In this document: piece by piece, positions 25,280-33,175 of the stretch
How positions within the stretch are numbered: the first letter of the stretch is position 1
How the letters are laid out: every line of letters begins with the position of its first letter
DNA from: Plantibacter elymi (nom. nud.)
GTDB taxonomy: Bacteria > Actinomycetota > Actinomycetes > Actinomycetales > Microbacteriaceae
DNA: 64,000 nt
NCBI RefSeq assembly: GCF_900177795.1
Contig: NZ_FXWJ01000002.1
Span: 496,001-560,000, forward strand
Reading direction: 5' to 3'
The notes under the pieces: model-generated
Database searches by the model: none
Seen by the model: the letters and a program-made list of their open reading frames with translations, nothing else
What the model was told of the DNA's origin: nothing
Made by a program: the position numbers and the translations under genes

Positions 25280-26978
25280 GGAGCATCACCTCGTCGTCCT
25301 GGACGCGTTCTGACCGCACGCGGATCTCGAGCACGGCATCCGCATGTTCGACGATCGACGGTCGGTGGGTGATGACGATGACGGCCGCCCCGGCTCGAGC
25401 GGCGTCGCGCGCGGCGTCGATGACGAGCGCCTCGGACGCGGCGTCGAGCGCCGAGCTCGGTTCGTCGAGCAGCAGCACCGGCGTGCCGGCATCCGCCGGG
25501 GTGCGTCGCAGTCGGTACAGGGCCCTCGCGATCGCGATCCGTTGCGCCTGCCCACCGCTCACACCGTCGCCGACCGCGCCGATGGGGTGTCCGAGTGGCA
25601 GCGCGGACAGCCCGAGTGCCGACAACGCCTCGACGATGAGCGCCGCGTCGGGTGCGTCATCGCCCAGCGCGACGTTGCTGCCGACCGTCCCAGCGATGAG
25701 GACCGGACGCTGCGGCGCCCACGAGAGCCAGCGTCGTCCACCGGGCGTGGGTGACATGCGTCCGCCGTCGTGCAGGATCGATCCGGTGACGTCCACGAAT
25801 CCGAGGATCGCCGACGCCATGGTCGTCTTCCCGGCTCCGCTGGCGCCGACGACAGCCGTCACCACGCCGGCCGGGAACGTCGCGTCGAGGTCGTCCAGCA
25901 CCCGCAGCTCGTCGTACTGCACGCCGAGACCGTCGAGTACCAGGCCAGCCGTTCGGCGAGCGGAGTCGCCTGCCGTCGCCGGTGCGCCGAGCTGATCCGG
26001 AACGGACAGCGATTCGCGGACGGCCTTCGCCTCGTCGAGGATCTCGAAGACCTCGTCGGCGGCGGTGACCCCCTCCGCGGCCGCGTGGTAGTTCGCACCG
26101 ACGTTCCGCAGTGGCAGGAAGGCCTCCGGGGCCAGGATCAGGACGAAGAGCCCCGTTCCGAGGAGGAGCGAGCCGTCGAGGAGACGCAAGCCGATGCCGA
26201 CCGCGACCACGGCGACGGCGAGACTCGACAGCAGTTCGAGGGCGAAGCCGCTCACGAACGAGAACCGCAGGACCTTCATGGTCTCGACGCGGTACTCCTC
26301 GGTGACGGTTCGGATCCGCTGCACCTGCCGGTGCTGCCGTCCGAACAGCTTGAGGGTCGCCATGCCCGCGACGAGCTCCAGGAACCCGCGCGACAAGTGG
26401 GCCAGGGTCTCCCACTGGCGCCGCTGCACCGCCTGGGTCGCGAATCCGATGAGGATCATGAAGACGGGGATGAGTGGGAGTGTCACGATCACCGTGATGC
26501 CGCTGAGCGGGTCCTGGACGAAGATCACCGCCGCGATGATCGGCATGGCGATCGCCGTGAGGATGAGCTGCGGGACGTAGCGACCGAAGTACGCGTCCAG
26601 GGCGTCGAGCCCGCGGCCCGCCACGGTCGTCAGTGCGGCGGAGCTCCGACGCGAGACCCACCCTGGCCCGAGCGTCTCGAACGCGCCGGCGAGGGCCCGC
26701 CGCAACTGACTGCGGACGATCGCGGAGCCACGGGCGTTCACCGAGTCGGACGCCAGGACGGTCCCGGCACGCAGCACCACGATGCCGATCAGCAGCCAGA
26801 GCGACGGCAGGAGCTCCTCGACCGGATCCCCCGCGATCGACCGGGACACGAGCTGGGCCACGAACCAGGCGAACCCGAGCGTACAGGCGGTCTGGACGAG
26901 CGCGATGACCGCGCCGAGTCCGAGGATCGACCGGGCTCCGCGGGCATAGCGGAGCAGTCGCGGATCGAGGGGGCGCAC
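25272..26978 (-). CDS. cydD: ABC transporter CydD, cytochrome bd assembly
   Basis: A 568-residue fused permease-ATPase, partner of CydC. Membrane domain residues 1-320; Walker A GASGAGKTT near 380, signature GVSGGQAQRIAIARALY, Walker B PVLLLDEPSSALD and switch ITHRP. It starts nine bases after cydB. Order cydA-cydB-cydD-cydC is the standard actinobacterial arrangement. Confidence 0.93.
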   Translation of the reverse strand: MRPLDPRLLRYARGARSILGLGAVIALVQTACTLGFAWFVAQLVSRSIAGDPVEELLPSLWLLIGIVVLRAGTVLASDSVNARGSAIVRSQLRRALAGAFETLGPGWVSRRSSAALTTVAGRGLDALDAYFGRYVPQLILTAIAMPIIAAVIFVQDPLSGITVIVTLPLIPVFMILIGFATQAVQRRQWETLAHLSRGFLELVAGMATLKLFGRQHRQVQRIRTVTEEYRVETMKVLRFSFVSGFALELLSSLAVAVVAVGIGLRLLDGSLLLGTGLFVLILAPEAFLPLRNVGANYHAAAEGVTAADEVFEILDEAKAVRESLSVPDQLGAPATAGDSARRTAGLVLDGLGVQYDELRVLDDLDATFPAGVVTAVVGASGAGKTTMASAILGFVDVTGSILHDGGRMSPTPGGRRWLSWAPQRPVLIAGTVGSNVALGDDAPDAALIVEALSALGLSALPLGHPIGAVGDGVSGGQAQRIAIARALYRLRRTPADAGTPVLLLDEPSSALDAASEALVIDAARDAARAGAAVIVITHRPSIVEHADAVLEIRVRSERVQDDEVMLHG

Positions 26979-26987
26979 GATGACAGG

Positions 26988-27992
26988 TTAGTGCGCGGCG
27001 GCTTCGATGTGCTTCCGCGTGATGCGCTTGCGGAACACCCAGTACGTCCACCCCTGGTAGGCGAGGATCAGCGGCAGGAAGATCAGGGCGGTCCACGACA
27101 TCACCGTGAGGGTGTACTCCGTCGAGGAGGCGTTCGCGATCGTCAGGCTGTTCGCCGGGTCGTTGCTCGCCGGCATCACCGCTGGGAAGAGCGCGGTGAA
27201 CAGGGTGAGCACGGCCGCCGCGACGGTCACGGCCATGAGCGCGAACGCACGGCCTTCCAGCCCACGGCTGTTCGCGAACCAGGCGCTGATGAGCGAGACC
27301 GCGGCGATGGCCGCGAGGATCAACACCGGGAGCGAGAAGTGCGCCAGGACGGTCCACCCGAGGAACGACGCGGCGAGCAGGATGGCGACGAGCCCGGCGC
27401 GGCTCGCGAGGCGGCGGGCGCGCTCGCGGATGTCGCCCTCGGTCTTCAGCGAGGCGAACACGGCTCCGTGGGCGAAGAAGAGCACGAGCGTCGTGAGACC
27501 GCCGAGGATGCCGTACGGGTTGAGCAGGGTGAAGAGCGTGCCGGTGAAGTTGTGGTCGGCATCGAGCGGGACGCCCTGCACGATGTTCGCGAAGGCGACA
27601 CCCCAGAGGAAGGCCGGCAGGGCCGAGCCCACGATGATCATGAGGTCGAAGCGCCGTTTCCAGGAGGCTTCCGGCCGCTGGTGCCGGTATTCGAACGACA
27701 CCCCTCTGATGATGAGTGCCAGCAAGATGAACAGCAGCGGGAGGTAGAAGCCGCTGAACAGGGTCGCGTACCACTCGGGGAAGGCGGCGAAGAGGCTCGC
27801 ACCGGCGACGATCAGCCAGGTCTCGTTGAGGTCCCAGACCGGCCCGATGGTGTTGATGAGCATCCGGCGGTCGGTCTCGTCCTTCCCGAGGAACGGGATC
27901 GTCATGCCGACGCCGAAATCGAAGCCGTCGAGGACGAAGTAGCCGACGAACAGTGCGGCGATGATCCAGAACCAGAGAATCGTGAGGTCCAT
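26988..27992 (-). CDS. cydB: Cytochrome bd ubiquinol/menaquinol oxidase subunit II
   Basis: A 334-residue membrane subunit with eight predicted helices. The N-terminal MDLTILWFWIIAALFVGYFVLDGFDFGVGM is diagnostic of CydB, and the W/DLNETWL segment is conserved. With CydA it forms the high-affinity terminal oxidase; actinobacteria use menaquinol. It begins nine bases after the cydA stop. Confidence 0.96.
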   Translation of the reverse strand: MDLTILWFWIIAALFVGYFVLDGFDFGVGMTIPFLGKDETDRRMLINTIGPVWDLNETWLIVAGASLFAAFPEWYATLFSGFYLPLLFILLALIIRGVSFEYRHQRPEASWKRRFDLMIIVGSALPAFLWGVAFANIVQGVPLDADHNFTGTLFTLLNPYGILGGLTTLVLFFAHGAVFASLKTEGDIRERARRLASRAGLVAILLAASFLGWTVLAHFSLPVLILAAIAAVSLISAWFANSRGLEGRAFALMAVTVAAAVLTLFTALFPAVMPASNDPANSLTIANASSTEYTLTVMSWTALIFLPLILAYQGWTYWVFRKRITRKHIEAAAH

Positions 27993-28001
27993 GATGCGCT
28001 C

Positions 28002-29423
28002 CTAGTAGACCGTGGTGGCGGGGGCGGCGGGCTTCTGCACGCCGTCCTCGTCGGGTTCGGACAGCTCGATCGGGTCGGGGCCGGCCTTGATCGTCTTCTT
28101 CAGGAGTCCGAACTCGACGACGAGCAGCGATCCGTAGACGACGGTGAAGGCGATCAACGAGATCAGGACGTCGAGGCCGGTGGTGTTCGGCGAGACCGCG
28201 TCCTCCGTCTTCAACAGACTGAAGACGATCCACGGCTGTCGGCCCATCTCGGTGAAGACCCAGCCCATGGTCATGGCGAGGAACGGCATCGGGACGGCCC
28301 AGACCGCGACGCGCCACATCCACCGCTTCGGCTCGCGGCCCTTGCGGGTGAACCAGAGGCCGGCGGCCGCGACGAGCATCGACGCGAGGCCGAGGCCGAT
28401 CATCCAACGGAACGCCCAATAGGTGACCCAGATGACGGGCGAGTAGTCGCCCGGACCGTAGAGCTGCGTGTACTGCGCCTGCAGGTCGTTGATGCCCTCC
28501 ACCGTGCCATCGAAGGTGTGGGTCGAGAGGAACGACAGGAGGTACGGGATGCGGATCGAGAAGAGCTCGTGGACGCCGTCGGGTGTGCCGAGGGTGAAGA
28601 TCGAGAAGGAGGCGTCGGCACCGCTCGCCGTGTTGTACATCGCTTCCGCGGCGGCCATCTTCATCGGCTGGGTCTCGACCATGGCGAGGCTCAGCTGGTC
28701 ACCGGCGAGCATGGTGGCACCGCCCGCCAGGAGCATGCTCCACGCGCCGACCTTGAGCGCCGGGCGCATCGCCTCGACGTGCTGGCCCCGGGCGAGGTGC
28801 CAGGCGGCAGCGGTGATGATGACGGCTGCGGAGACCATGAAGCACGCGAAGATCGTGTGCGGGAAGGCGGCCAGGGCGACCTTGTTGGTCAGCAGCTCCC
28901 AGATGTTCGTGAGCTCGGCGCGGCCGCGCTCCTCGTTGATCCGGAAGGCGACCGGGTTCTGCATGAAGGCGTTCGCCGCGATGATGAAGTAGGCCGACAG
29001 CACGGTGCCGAGTGCCACGATCCAGATGGTGGCGAGGTGGAGCTTCGGTGACAGCTTGTCCCAGCCGAAGATCCAGAGTCCGATGAACGTCGCCTCGAGG
29101 AAGAACGCGAGCAGGCCCTCGAGTGCCAGCGGTGCGCCGAAGACGTCGCCGACGAACCTGGAGTAGGTGGACCAGTTCATGCCGAACTGGAACTCCTGGA
29201 CGATGCCCGTCACGACGCCCATGGCGAAGTTGATGAGGAAGATCTTCCCGAAGAATCGGGTGAGCTGCAGGTAGTGCAGCTTCCCGGTCCGGACCCAGGC
29301 GGTCTGGAACCCGGCGACCGTCACCGCCATGCCGATGGTGAGCGGCACGAAGATGAAGTGGTAGACGGTGGTGAGCCCGAACTGCCATCGGGACAGCAGT
29401 AACGGGTCGAGAAGATCGTTCAC
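28002..29423 (-). CDS. cydA: Cytochrome bd oxidase subunit I
   Basis: A 473-residue subunit carrying all three hemes. His in TTVYHFIFVPLTIGM near residue 17 is the heme b595 ligand, and GRQPWIVF near 390 is the quinol-site signature. The Q-loop is of the short type, as in most Gram-positive bd oxidases. The GTG at 29423 (MNDLLDPLLLSRWQFG) has GGAG eight bases upstream; the frame stays open further upstream without homology. It heads an operon with cydB, cydD, cydC and pabB. Confidence 0.95.
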   Translation of the reverse strand: MNDLLDPLLLSRWQFGLTTVYHFIFVPLTIGMAVTVAGFQTAWVRTGKLHYLQLTRFFGKIFLINFAMGVVTGIVQEFQFGMNWSTYSRFVGDVFGAPLALEGLLAFFLEATFIGLWIFGWDKLSPKLHLATIWIVALGTVLSAYFIIAANAFMQNPVAFRINEERGRAELTNIWELLTNKVALAAFPHTIFACFMVSAAVIITAAAWHLARGQHVEAMRPALKVGAWSMLLAGGATMLAGDQLSLAMVETQPMKMAAAEAMYNTASGADASFSIFTLGTPDGVHELFSIRIPYLLSFLSTHTFDGTVEGINDLQAQYTQLYGPGDYSPVIWVTYWAFRWMIGLGLASMLVAAAGLWFTRKGREPKRWMWRVAVWAVPMPFLAMTMGWVFTEMGRQPWIVFSLLKTEDAVSPNTTGLDVLISLIAFTVVYGSLLVVEFGLLKKTIKAGPDPIELSEPDEDGVQKPAAPATTVY

Positions 29424-29523
29424 GATGATCACTCCATTTTTCGCGGCATCCAGGGAAGGCGGCGCAGGTGCGGCCCGATCGGGGTGGTCATCCCCGTGGC
29501 TTCGATCCATGTCGTCGAGACCA

Positions 29524-29552
29524 ATGGTACAGGACTTCACGTCTGTGGTCAG
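29524..29552 (-). promoter_or_regulatory. Promoter of the cyd operon
   Basis: On the minus strand CTGACC (29547-29552), exactly 17 bases, then TACCAT (29524-29529). Each box matches 4 of 6 consensus bases. The transcript would start near 29517 and have a leader of about 95 bases. Confidence 0.6.
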
Positions 29553-29558
29553 ACCACA
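29544..29558. promoter_or_regulatory. Perfect palindrome over the cyd -35 box, candidate operator
   Basis: TGTGGTC-A-GACCACA is a perfect dyad with seven-base arms. It contains TGGTCAGACCA, close to the operators of GntR/FadR-family regulators (TGGTNNGACCA). It covers the -35 box of the cyd promoter and lies 53 bases upstream of the dedA -10 box, so it could control either gene. No candidate regulator is encoded nearby. Confidence 0.6.
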
Positions 29559-29611
29559 CATCCAAGGGTGTCCTAACAGGGGTTTCCGAGCCGCTCCCAT
29601 ACCCGCGGCAG

Positions 29612-29617
29612 TAGGCT
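29612..29617 (+). promoter_or_regulatory. -10 box for leaderless dedA transcript
   Basis: TAGGCT, seven bases before the GTG of the DedA gene. No ribosome binding site lies upstream of that start. Confidence 0.5.
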
Positions 29618-29624
29618 CTGAGCC

Positions 29625-30305
29625 GTGAACGACGTGCTCGGCTGGCTGCTCGACCTGGTGCAGAGCGTCGACCCCGTGACGCGCACGATCCTCGCCGGCG
29701 TCGGCATCATGCTCGAGACGTCGGTCCTCGTCGGCCTCGTCGTCCCTGGCGACACCGTCGTCATCGTCGCCAGCACCGCCGTCGTCGGACCCGTCCAGTG
29801 GATCTCGATGATCCTCGTCGTCATCACCGGCGCGCTCATCGGCGAATCCGTCGGGTTCGCGCTCGGCCGCTGGTTCGGCCCCCGTATCCGTGCCAGCAGA
29901 CTCGGCCGCCGCATCGGCGAGCGGCACTGGGCCCGTGCCGAGCGCTACCTCGACCGGCGGGGTGGCATCGCCGTCTTCATCTCGCGGTTCCTCCCGGTCC
30001 TGCACTCGCTGATCCCCCTCACGGTCGGGATGAGCACGATGAGCTACCGACGCTTCATCTCCTGGACACTGCCCGCCTGTGTCATCTGGTCCTCGGCCTA
30101 CGTCTCCGTCGGAGCACTGGCCGCGGGCAGCTATCGCGAGCTGTCGGACCGCCTCCATTGGGCGGGCTACGTCTTCGTCGGCATCATCGTCGTCTTCGCC
30201 GTCGCGGTCCTCGTCGTGAAGCGACTCCTCCAGCGGAGCGAGGAGCGACACATGCTCGCCCAGGAGGACGCGACACCACCCGACGACGCCTCGCCGCCCG
30301 AGTAG
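29625..30305 (+). CDS. DedA-family membrane protein
   Basis: A 226-residue polytopic protein of the DedA/SNARE-associated family, now thought to include undecaprenyl-phosphate and phospholipid flippases. Hallmarks are the PGDTVVIVAS motif, the GALIGESVGFALGRWFG block and the SRFLPVLHSLIPLTVGMSTMSYRRF segment. The C-terminal 25 residues are a charged tail. The GTG at 29625 follows a TAGGCT -10 box by seven bases, so translation is probably leaderless. It is followed by two genes that also suggest envelope-lipid roles (App1 and FUSC). Confidence 0.9.
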   Translation: MNDVLGWLLDLVQSVDPVTRTILAGVGIMLETSVLVGLVVPGDTVVIVASTAVVGPVQWISMILVVITGALIGESVGFALGRWFGPRIRASRLGRRIGERHWARAERYLDRRGGIAVFISRFLPVLHSLIPLTVGMSTMSYRRFISWTLPACVIWSSAYVSVGALAAGSYRELSDRLHWAGYVFVGIIVVFAVAVLVVKRLLQRSEERHMLAQEDATPPDDASPPE

Positions 30306-30366
30306 CAGACCACCGTCATCGCCGCGAGACGGCGGGCCGGACGCACCGGCATGACAGACTGAACGG

Positions 30367-31404
30367 GTGAAGGCATCCGACGATCGTCCAACGGCCTCCT
30401 CCGACGCCGCCGAGCAGATCCGGCACTTCGCCGCACGGATGGAGGACGCCGTCCAGCTGCGCCGCCAGCGTCGTGCGAGGCGGCACGGACGTGAAGCGGC
30501 GATCATCCCCTTCACCGGCTACGGATCGACGTCGTGGATCCGTGTCCTGGCCAGGGTCGTCCTGGCGGAACCCGGCAAGACCGCCGTCCAACCGCAGCAG
30601 AAGGTACGGGGCTGGAAGAGCTTCTTCGCGCTGAGCATCGCCGACCCGACGGTCGAGGTGGAGGTCGACGGGCAGCGTCACACGGTCACGGGCGACCGAG
30701 GCGGAGTGGTCGACGCGGTGGTCCAGGTGTCACTCACACCCGGCTGGCACACCCTCCGACTGAGCTCCGAGGGCAGCGACCCGGTCGAAGCGCCGGTCTT
30801 CATCGTCGCCGACGACATCGAGTTCGGCATCGTGTCCGACATCGACGACACGGTGATGGTGACGGCGCTCCCCCGCCCACTCGTCGCGGCCTGGAACACC
30901 TTCGTCCTCGACGAGCACGCCAGGACACCGGTGCCCGGCATGGCGGTCTTCCTCGAGCGCACGGCGCGCGAGCACCCCGGTTCGCCGATCATCTACCTCT
31001 CCACCGGCGCCTGGAACGTCGCGCCGACGCTCACCCGGTTCCTCTCACGCAACCTCTACCCCGCCGGCGCCCTGCTCCTCACCGACTGGGGCCCGACGCA
31101 CGACCGGTTCTTCCGCAGCGGTCGCGAGCACAAGCGCAACAACCTCGACCGGTTCGCCGAGGACTTCCCGCGTCTGCGATGGCTGCTCGTCGGCGACGAC
31201 GGACAGCACGACGAAGCCCTCTACCGGAGCTTCGAGGAACGCCACCCCGACCGTGTCGCCGCCGTGGCGATCCGTCAGCTCTCCCCCGGTGAGGCGGTCC
31301 TCGCCGGTGGGCGCTCGAAGGTCGGCGCCCAGCACGAGGGTGCCCCCTGGGTCTACGCGGGGAACGGCGCAGAACTGCTCGACCAGCTCCACGACAAGCT
31401 CTGA
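30367..31404 (+). CDS. App1-family (DUF2183) phosphatidate phosphatase-like protein
   Basis: A 345-residue HAD-like protein. The DxDxT motif is DIDDT at residues 158-162, preceded by FIVADDIEFGIVS, and later blocks PIIYLSTGAWNVAPTL and WLLVGDDGQHD match the App1 catalytic domain. The N-terminal ~130 residues match the bacterial lead-in domain. Yeast App1 dephosphorylates phosphatidate; the bacterial substrate is unproven. The GTG at 30367 lies six bases after CAGACT, consistent with a leaderless start. The FUSC gene begins eight bases after its stop. Confidence 0.88.
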   Translation: MKASDDRPTASSDAAEQIRHFAARMEDAVQLRRQRRARRHGREAAIIPFTGYGSTSWIRVLARVVLAEPGKTAVQPQQKVRGWKSFFALSIADPTVEVEVDGQRHTVTGDRGGVVDAVVQVSLTPGWHTLRLSSEGSDPVEAPVFIVADDIEFGIVSDIDDTVMVTALPRPLVAAWNTFVLDEHARTPVPGMAVFLERTAREHPGSPIIYLSTGAWNVAPTLTRFLSRNLYPAGALLLTDWGPTHDRFFRSGREHKRNNLDRFAEDFPRLRWLLVGDDGQHDEALYRSFEERHPDRVAAVAIRQLSPGEAVLAGGRSKVGAQHEGAPWVYAGNGAELLDQLHDKL

Positions 31405-31412
31405 CGGTACCG

Positions 31413-32453
31413 ATGTCCGTCGTCCCCGTCCTGCGCATCAGATCGCGGCTGCCCCTGCTCCAGGTGCTGAAGACGGCGCTGGCCGCAGTCGCGTCCTGGA
31501 TCGTCGCGATCACGATCATCCCGGGCCAGCTCCCGGTCTTCGCGGCCATCGCGGCGATCCTCGTGGTGCAACCGAGCGTCAACCAGTCGTTCGGGAAGGC
31601 GCTCGAGCGCAGCCTCGGGGTCATCACCGGCGTCATCCTCGCGACAGCCATCGGGATCGTCTTCGGACACTCCGCCTGGATCGTGCTCCTGGCCATCGTG
31701 ATCTCCATCCTGCTCGGATGGGTCCTCCGCCTCGGGCCCGGATCCGCCAACCAGATCCCGATCAGCGCGATGCTGGTGCTGTCGATCGGCGCTACGACCC
31801 CGGACTACGCGGTCGCGCGGATCGTCGAGACCGTGCTCGGTGCGGGCATCGGACTCCTCGTCAACGTCGTCCTCGTCGCACCGGTCCTCCTCGCTCCTGC
31901 GAAGGCGGCGGTGACCACCCTCGCGCTCGCGTGCGCCGACACCCTGGACCATCTCGCCACGTCACTCACGCGTGCGAACTCGGACGCGGAGCTCGTGGCG
32001 CTGCTCCAGGAGGCCCGGGCGCTGAAGCCGCTGCGAGACCGGGCGATCGCCGCGGTGAAGGAGGGCGATGACAGCCTGCTGCTCAACCCTCGTCGATCGA
32101 GGCACCGTGACGAGCTCGATCGTCAGCGCATGCTGCTGCGTCGACTGGAGCCCGTGGTCACGAGGACCCTCGGCATGGCGCGTTCGGTGCACGACCACGA
32201 CGACCCGACCCTGCACGAGGAGCCGACGGTGGCGGACATCGCCGTCGAGCTCGCACGGGCGGCCCACGACCTCAGGCTGCTGGCGAACGATCGTGCCGCG
32301 TCCGACGAGCCGCCGACCGAGACCGCGGAGATCCCGGCGCTGACCGCTCCCCTCGTGATCGCCCGCCCGCACCCCCAGCACTGGATCCTCATCGGATCGC
32401 TCATGGAGGACCTCCGTCGCGTGCGCGACGAGATCGTCGGCGAGCCGACCTGA
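31413..32453 (+). CDS. FUSC / aromatic-acid exporter-family inner membrane protein
   Basis: A 346-residue protein with six hydrophobic helices in the first 165 residues, a pattern typical of the N-terminal FUSC (YccS/AaeB) domain. A long soluble, helical C-terminal half (about 170-346) follows. Family members export aromatic carboxylic acids, but most actinobacterial members are uncharacterised. It lies eight bases after the App1 gene and so belongs to the same transcript, which ends at a strong hairpin. Confidence 0.8.
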   Translation: MSVVPVLRIRSRLPLLQVLKTALAAVASWIVAITIIPGQLPVFAAIAAILVVQPSVNQSFGKALERSLGVITGVILATAIGIVFGHSAWIVLLAIVISILLGWVLRLGPGSANQIPISAMLVLSIGATTPDYAVARIVETVLGAGIGLLVNVVLVAPVLLAPAKAAVTTLALACADTLDHLATSLTRANSDAELVALLQEARALKPLRDRAIAAVKEGDDSLLLNPRRSRHRDELDRQRMLLRRLEPVVTRTLGMARSVHDHDDPTLHEEPTVADIAVELARAAHDLRLLANDRAASDEPPTETAEIPALTAPLVIARPHPQHWILIGSLMEDLRRVRDEIVGEPT

Positions 32454-32467
32454 GCCGGCCGGATACA

Positions 32468-32504
32468 CGAAGGGCCGGTGGAGCGCTGCTCCACCGGCCC
32501 TTCG
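32468..32504. terminator. Bidirectional terminator hairpin between FUSC and YceI genes
   Basis: A perfect 17-bp stem, CGAAGGGCCGGTGGAGC (32468-32484) and its complement (32488-32504), with a three-base GCT loop. It lies between convergent stops and has no U-run. Confidence 0.85.
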
Positions 32505-32515
32505 ACGTCCTGGGA

Positions 32516-33070
32516 CTACGCCTGGTGCGCGGCCTGCAGTTCGATGGTGATCGTGACGTCGTTGCCGAGCAGCACGCCGCCGGTCTCGAGCGCCGCGTTG
32601 TAGGTGAGGCCGAAGTCCTCGCGGTTGATCTTGGTGGTCGCCGTGGCGCCGAACTTGTAGTTGCCGTACGGGTCGGTCGCGAAGCCGCCGAACTCGACGG
32701 TGAAGGTGACGGGCTTGGTCACGCCCTTGATCGTGAGGTCGCCGTCGACGAGGAAGTCGTCGCCCTTGGCGCGGGCGCCGGTCGAGACGAAGTCGATCGT
32801 CGGGTAGGTCTCGGCGTCGAAGAAGTCGCCGGTGCGGAGGTGACCGTCGCGGTCGGCCTGGTTCGTGTTGATCGATGCGACCTCGGCGGACGCGGTGATC
32901 TTCGTCTCGAGGGGGTTCTCCGGCGTGACGAACGTCGCGTTGAAGCGCTCGAACTTGCCCTTGACCTTCGAGACCATGATGTGGCGGATGCTGAAGCCGA
33001 CCTCGCTGTGCGTGGCGTCGACCTCCCAGGTGCCAACCTTGTAGCCGGGAATCGTCAGGGTGTCGGTCAT
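32516..33070 (-). CDS. YceI-family lipid-binding beta-barrel protein
   Basis: A 184-residue protein of the YceI/lipocalin-like family, which binds isoprenoid-like lipids such as polyprenyl quinones. Family blocks are GTWEVDATHSEVGFSIRH near the N-terminus, FFDAETYPTIDF, LTIKGVTKPVTF and a C-terminal FGLTYNAALETGG...V. There is no signal peptide, so it should be cytoplasmic. The ATG at 33070 has AGGAG six bases upstream. The 105-base upstream gap shows AT-rich stretches around 33110-33165 but no clear promoter. Confidence 0.93.
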   Translation of the reverse strand: MTDTLTIPGYKVGTWEVDATHSEVGFSIRHIMVSKVKGKFERFNATFVTPENPLETKITASAEVASINTNQADRDGHLRTGDFFDAETYPTIDFVSTGARAKGDDFLVDGDLTIKGVTKPVTFTVEFGGFATDPYGNYKFGATATTKINREDFGLTYNAALETGGVLLGNDVTITIELQAAHQA

Positions 33071-33175
33071 GCGGTACTCCTTGCGTCGATGTGCGGCGCG
33101 CTCGCGCCACGTTCTATTCAAACGCACGGACCTGGGAGCTATTCCCGCATCCCCGAGAAATTCTCCGCACCGACA

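Noticed and set aside
25770-29051. A 1093-codon plus-strand frame, very rich in Arg, Glu and Asp.
   Set aside because: It mirrors cydD, cydB and cydA on the other strand. The composition is typical of antisense frames in high-GC DNA.
29424-30515. N-terminal extension of the cydA frame to 30515.
   Set aside because: It crosses the cyd promoter and is antisense to dedA; the product is Arg/Asp-rich with no homology.
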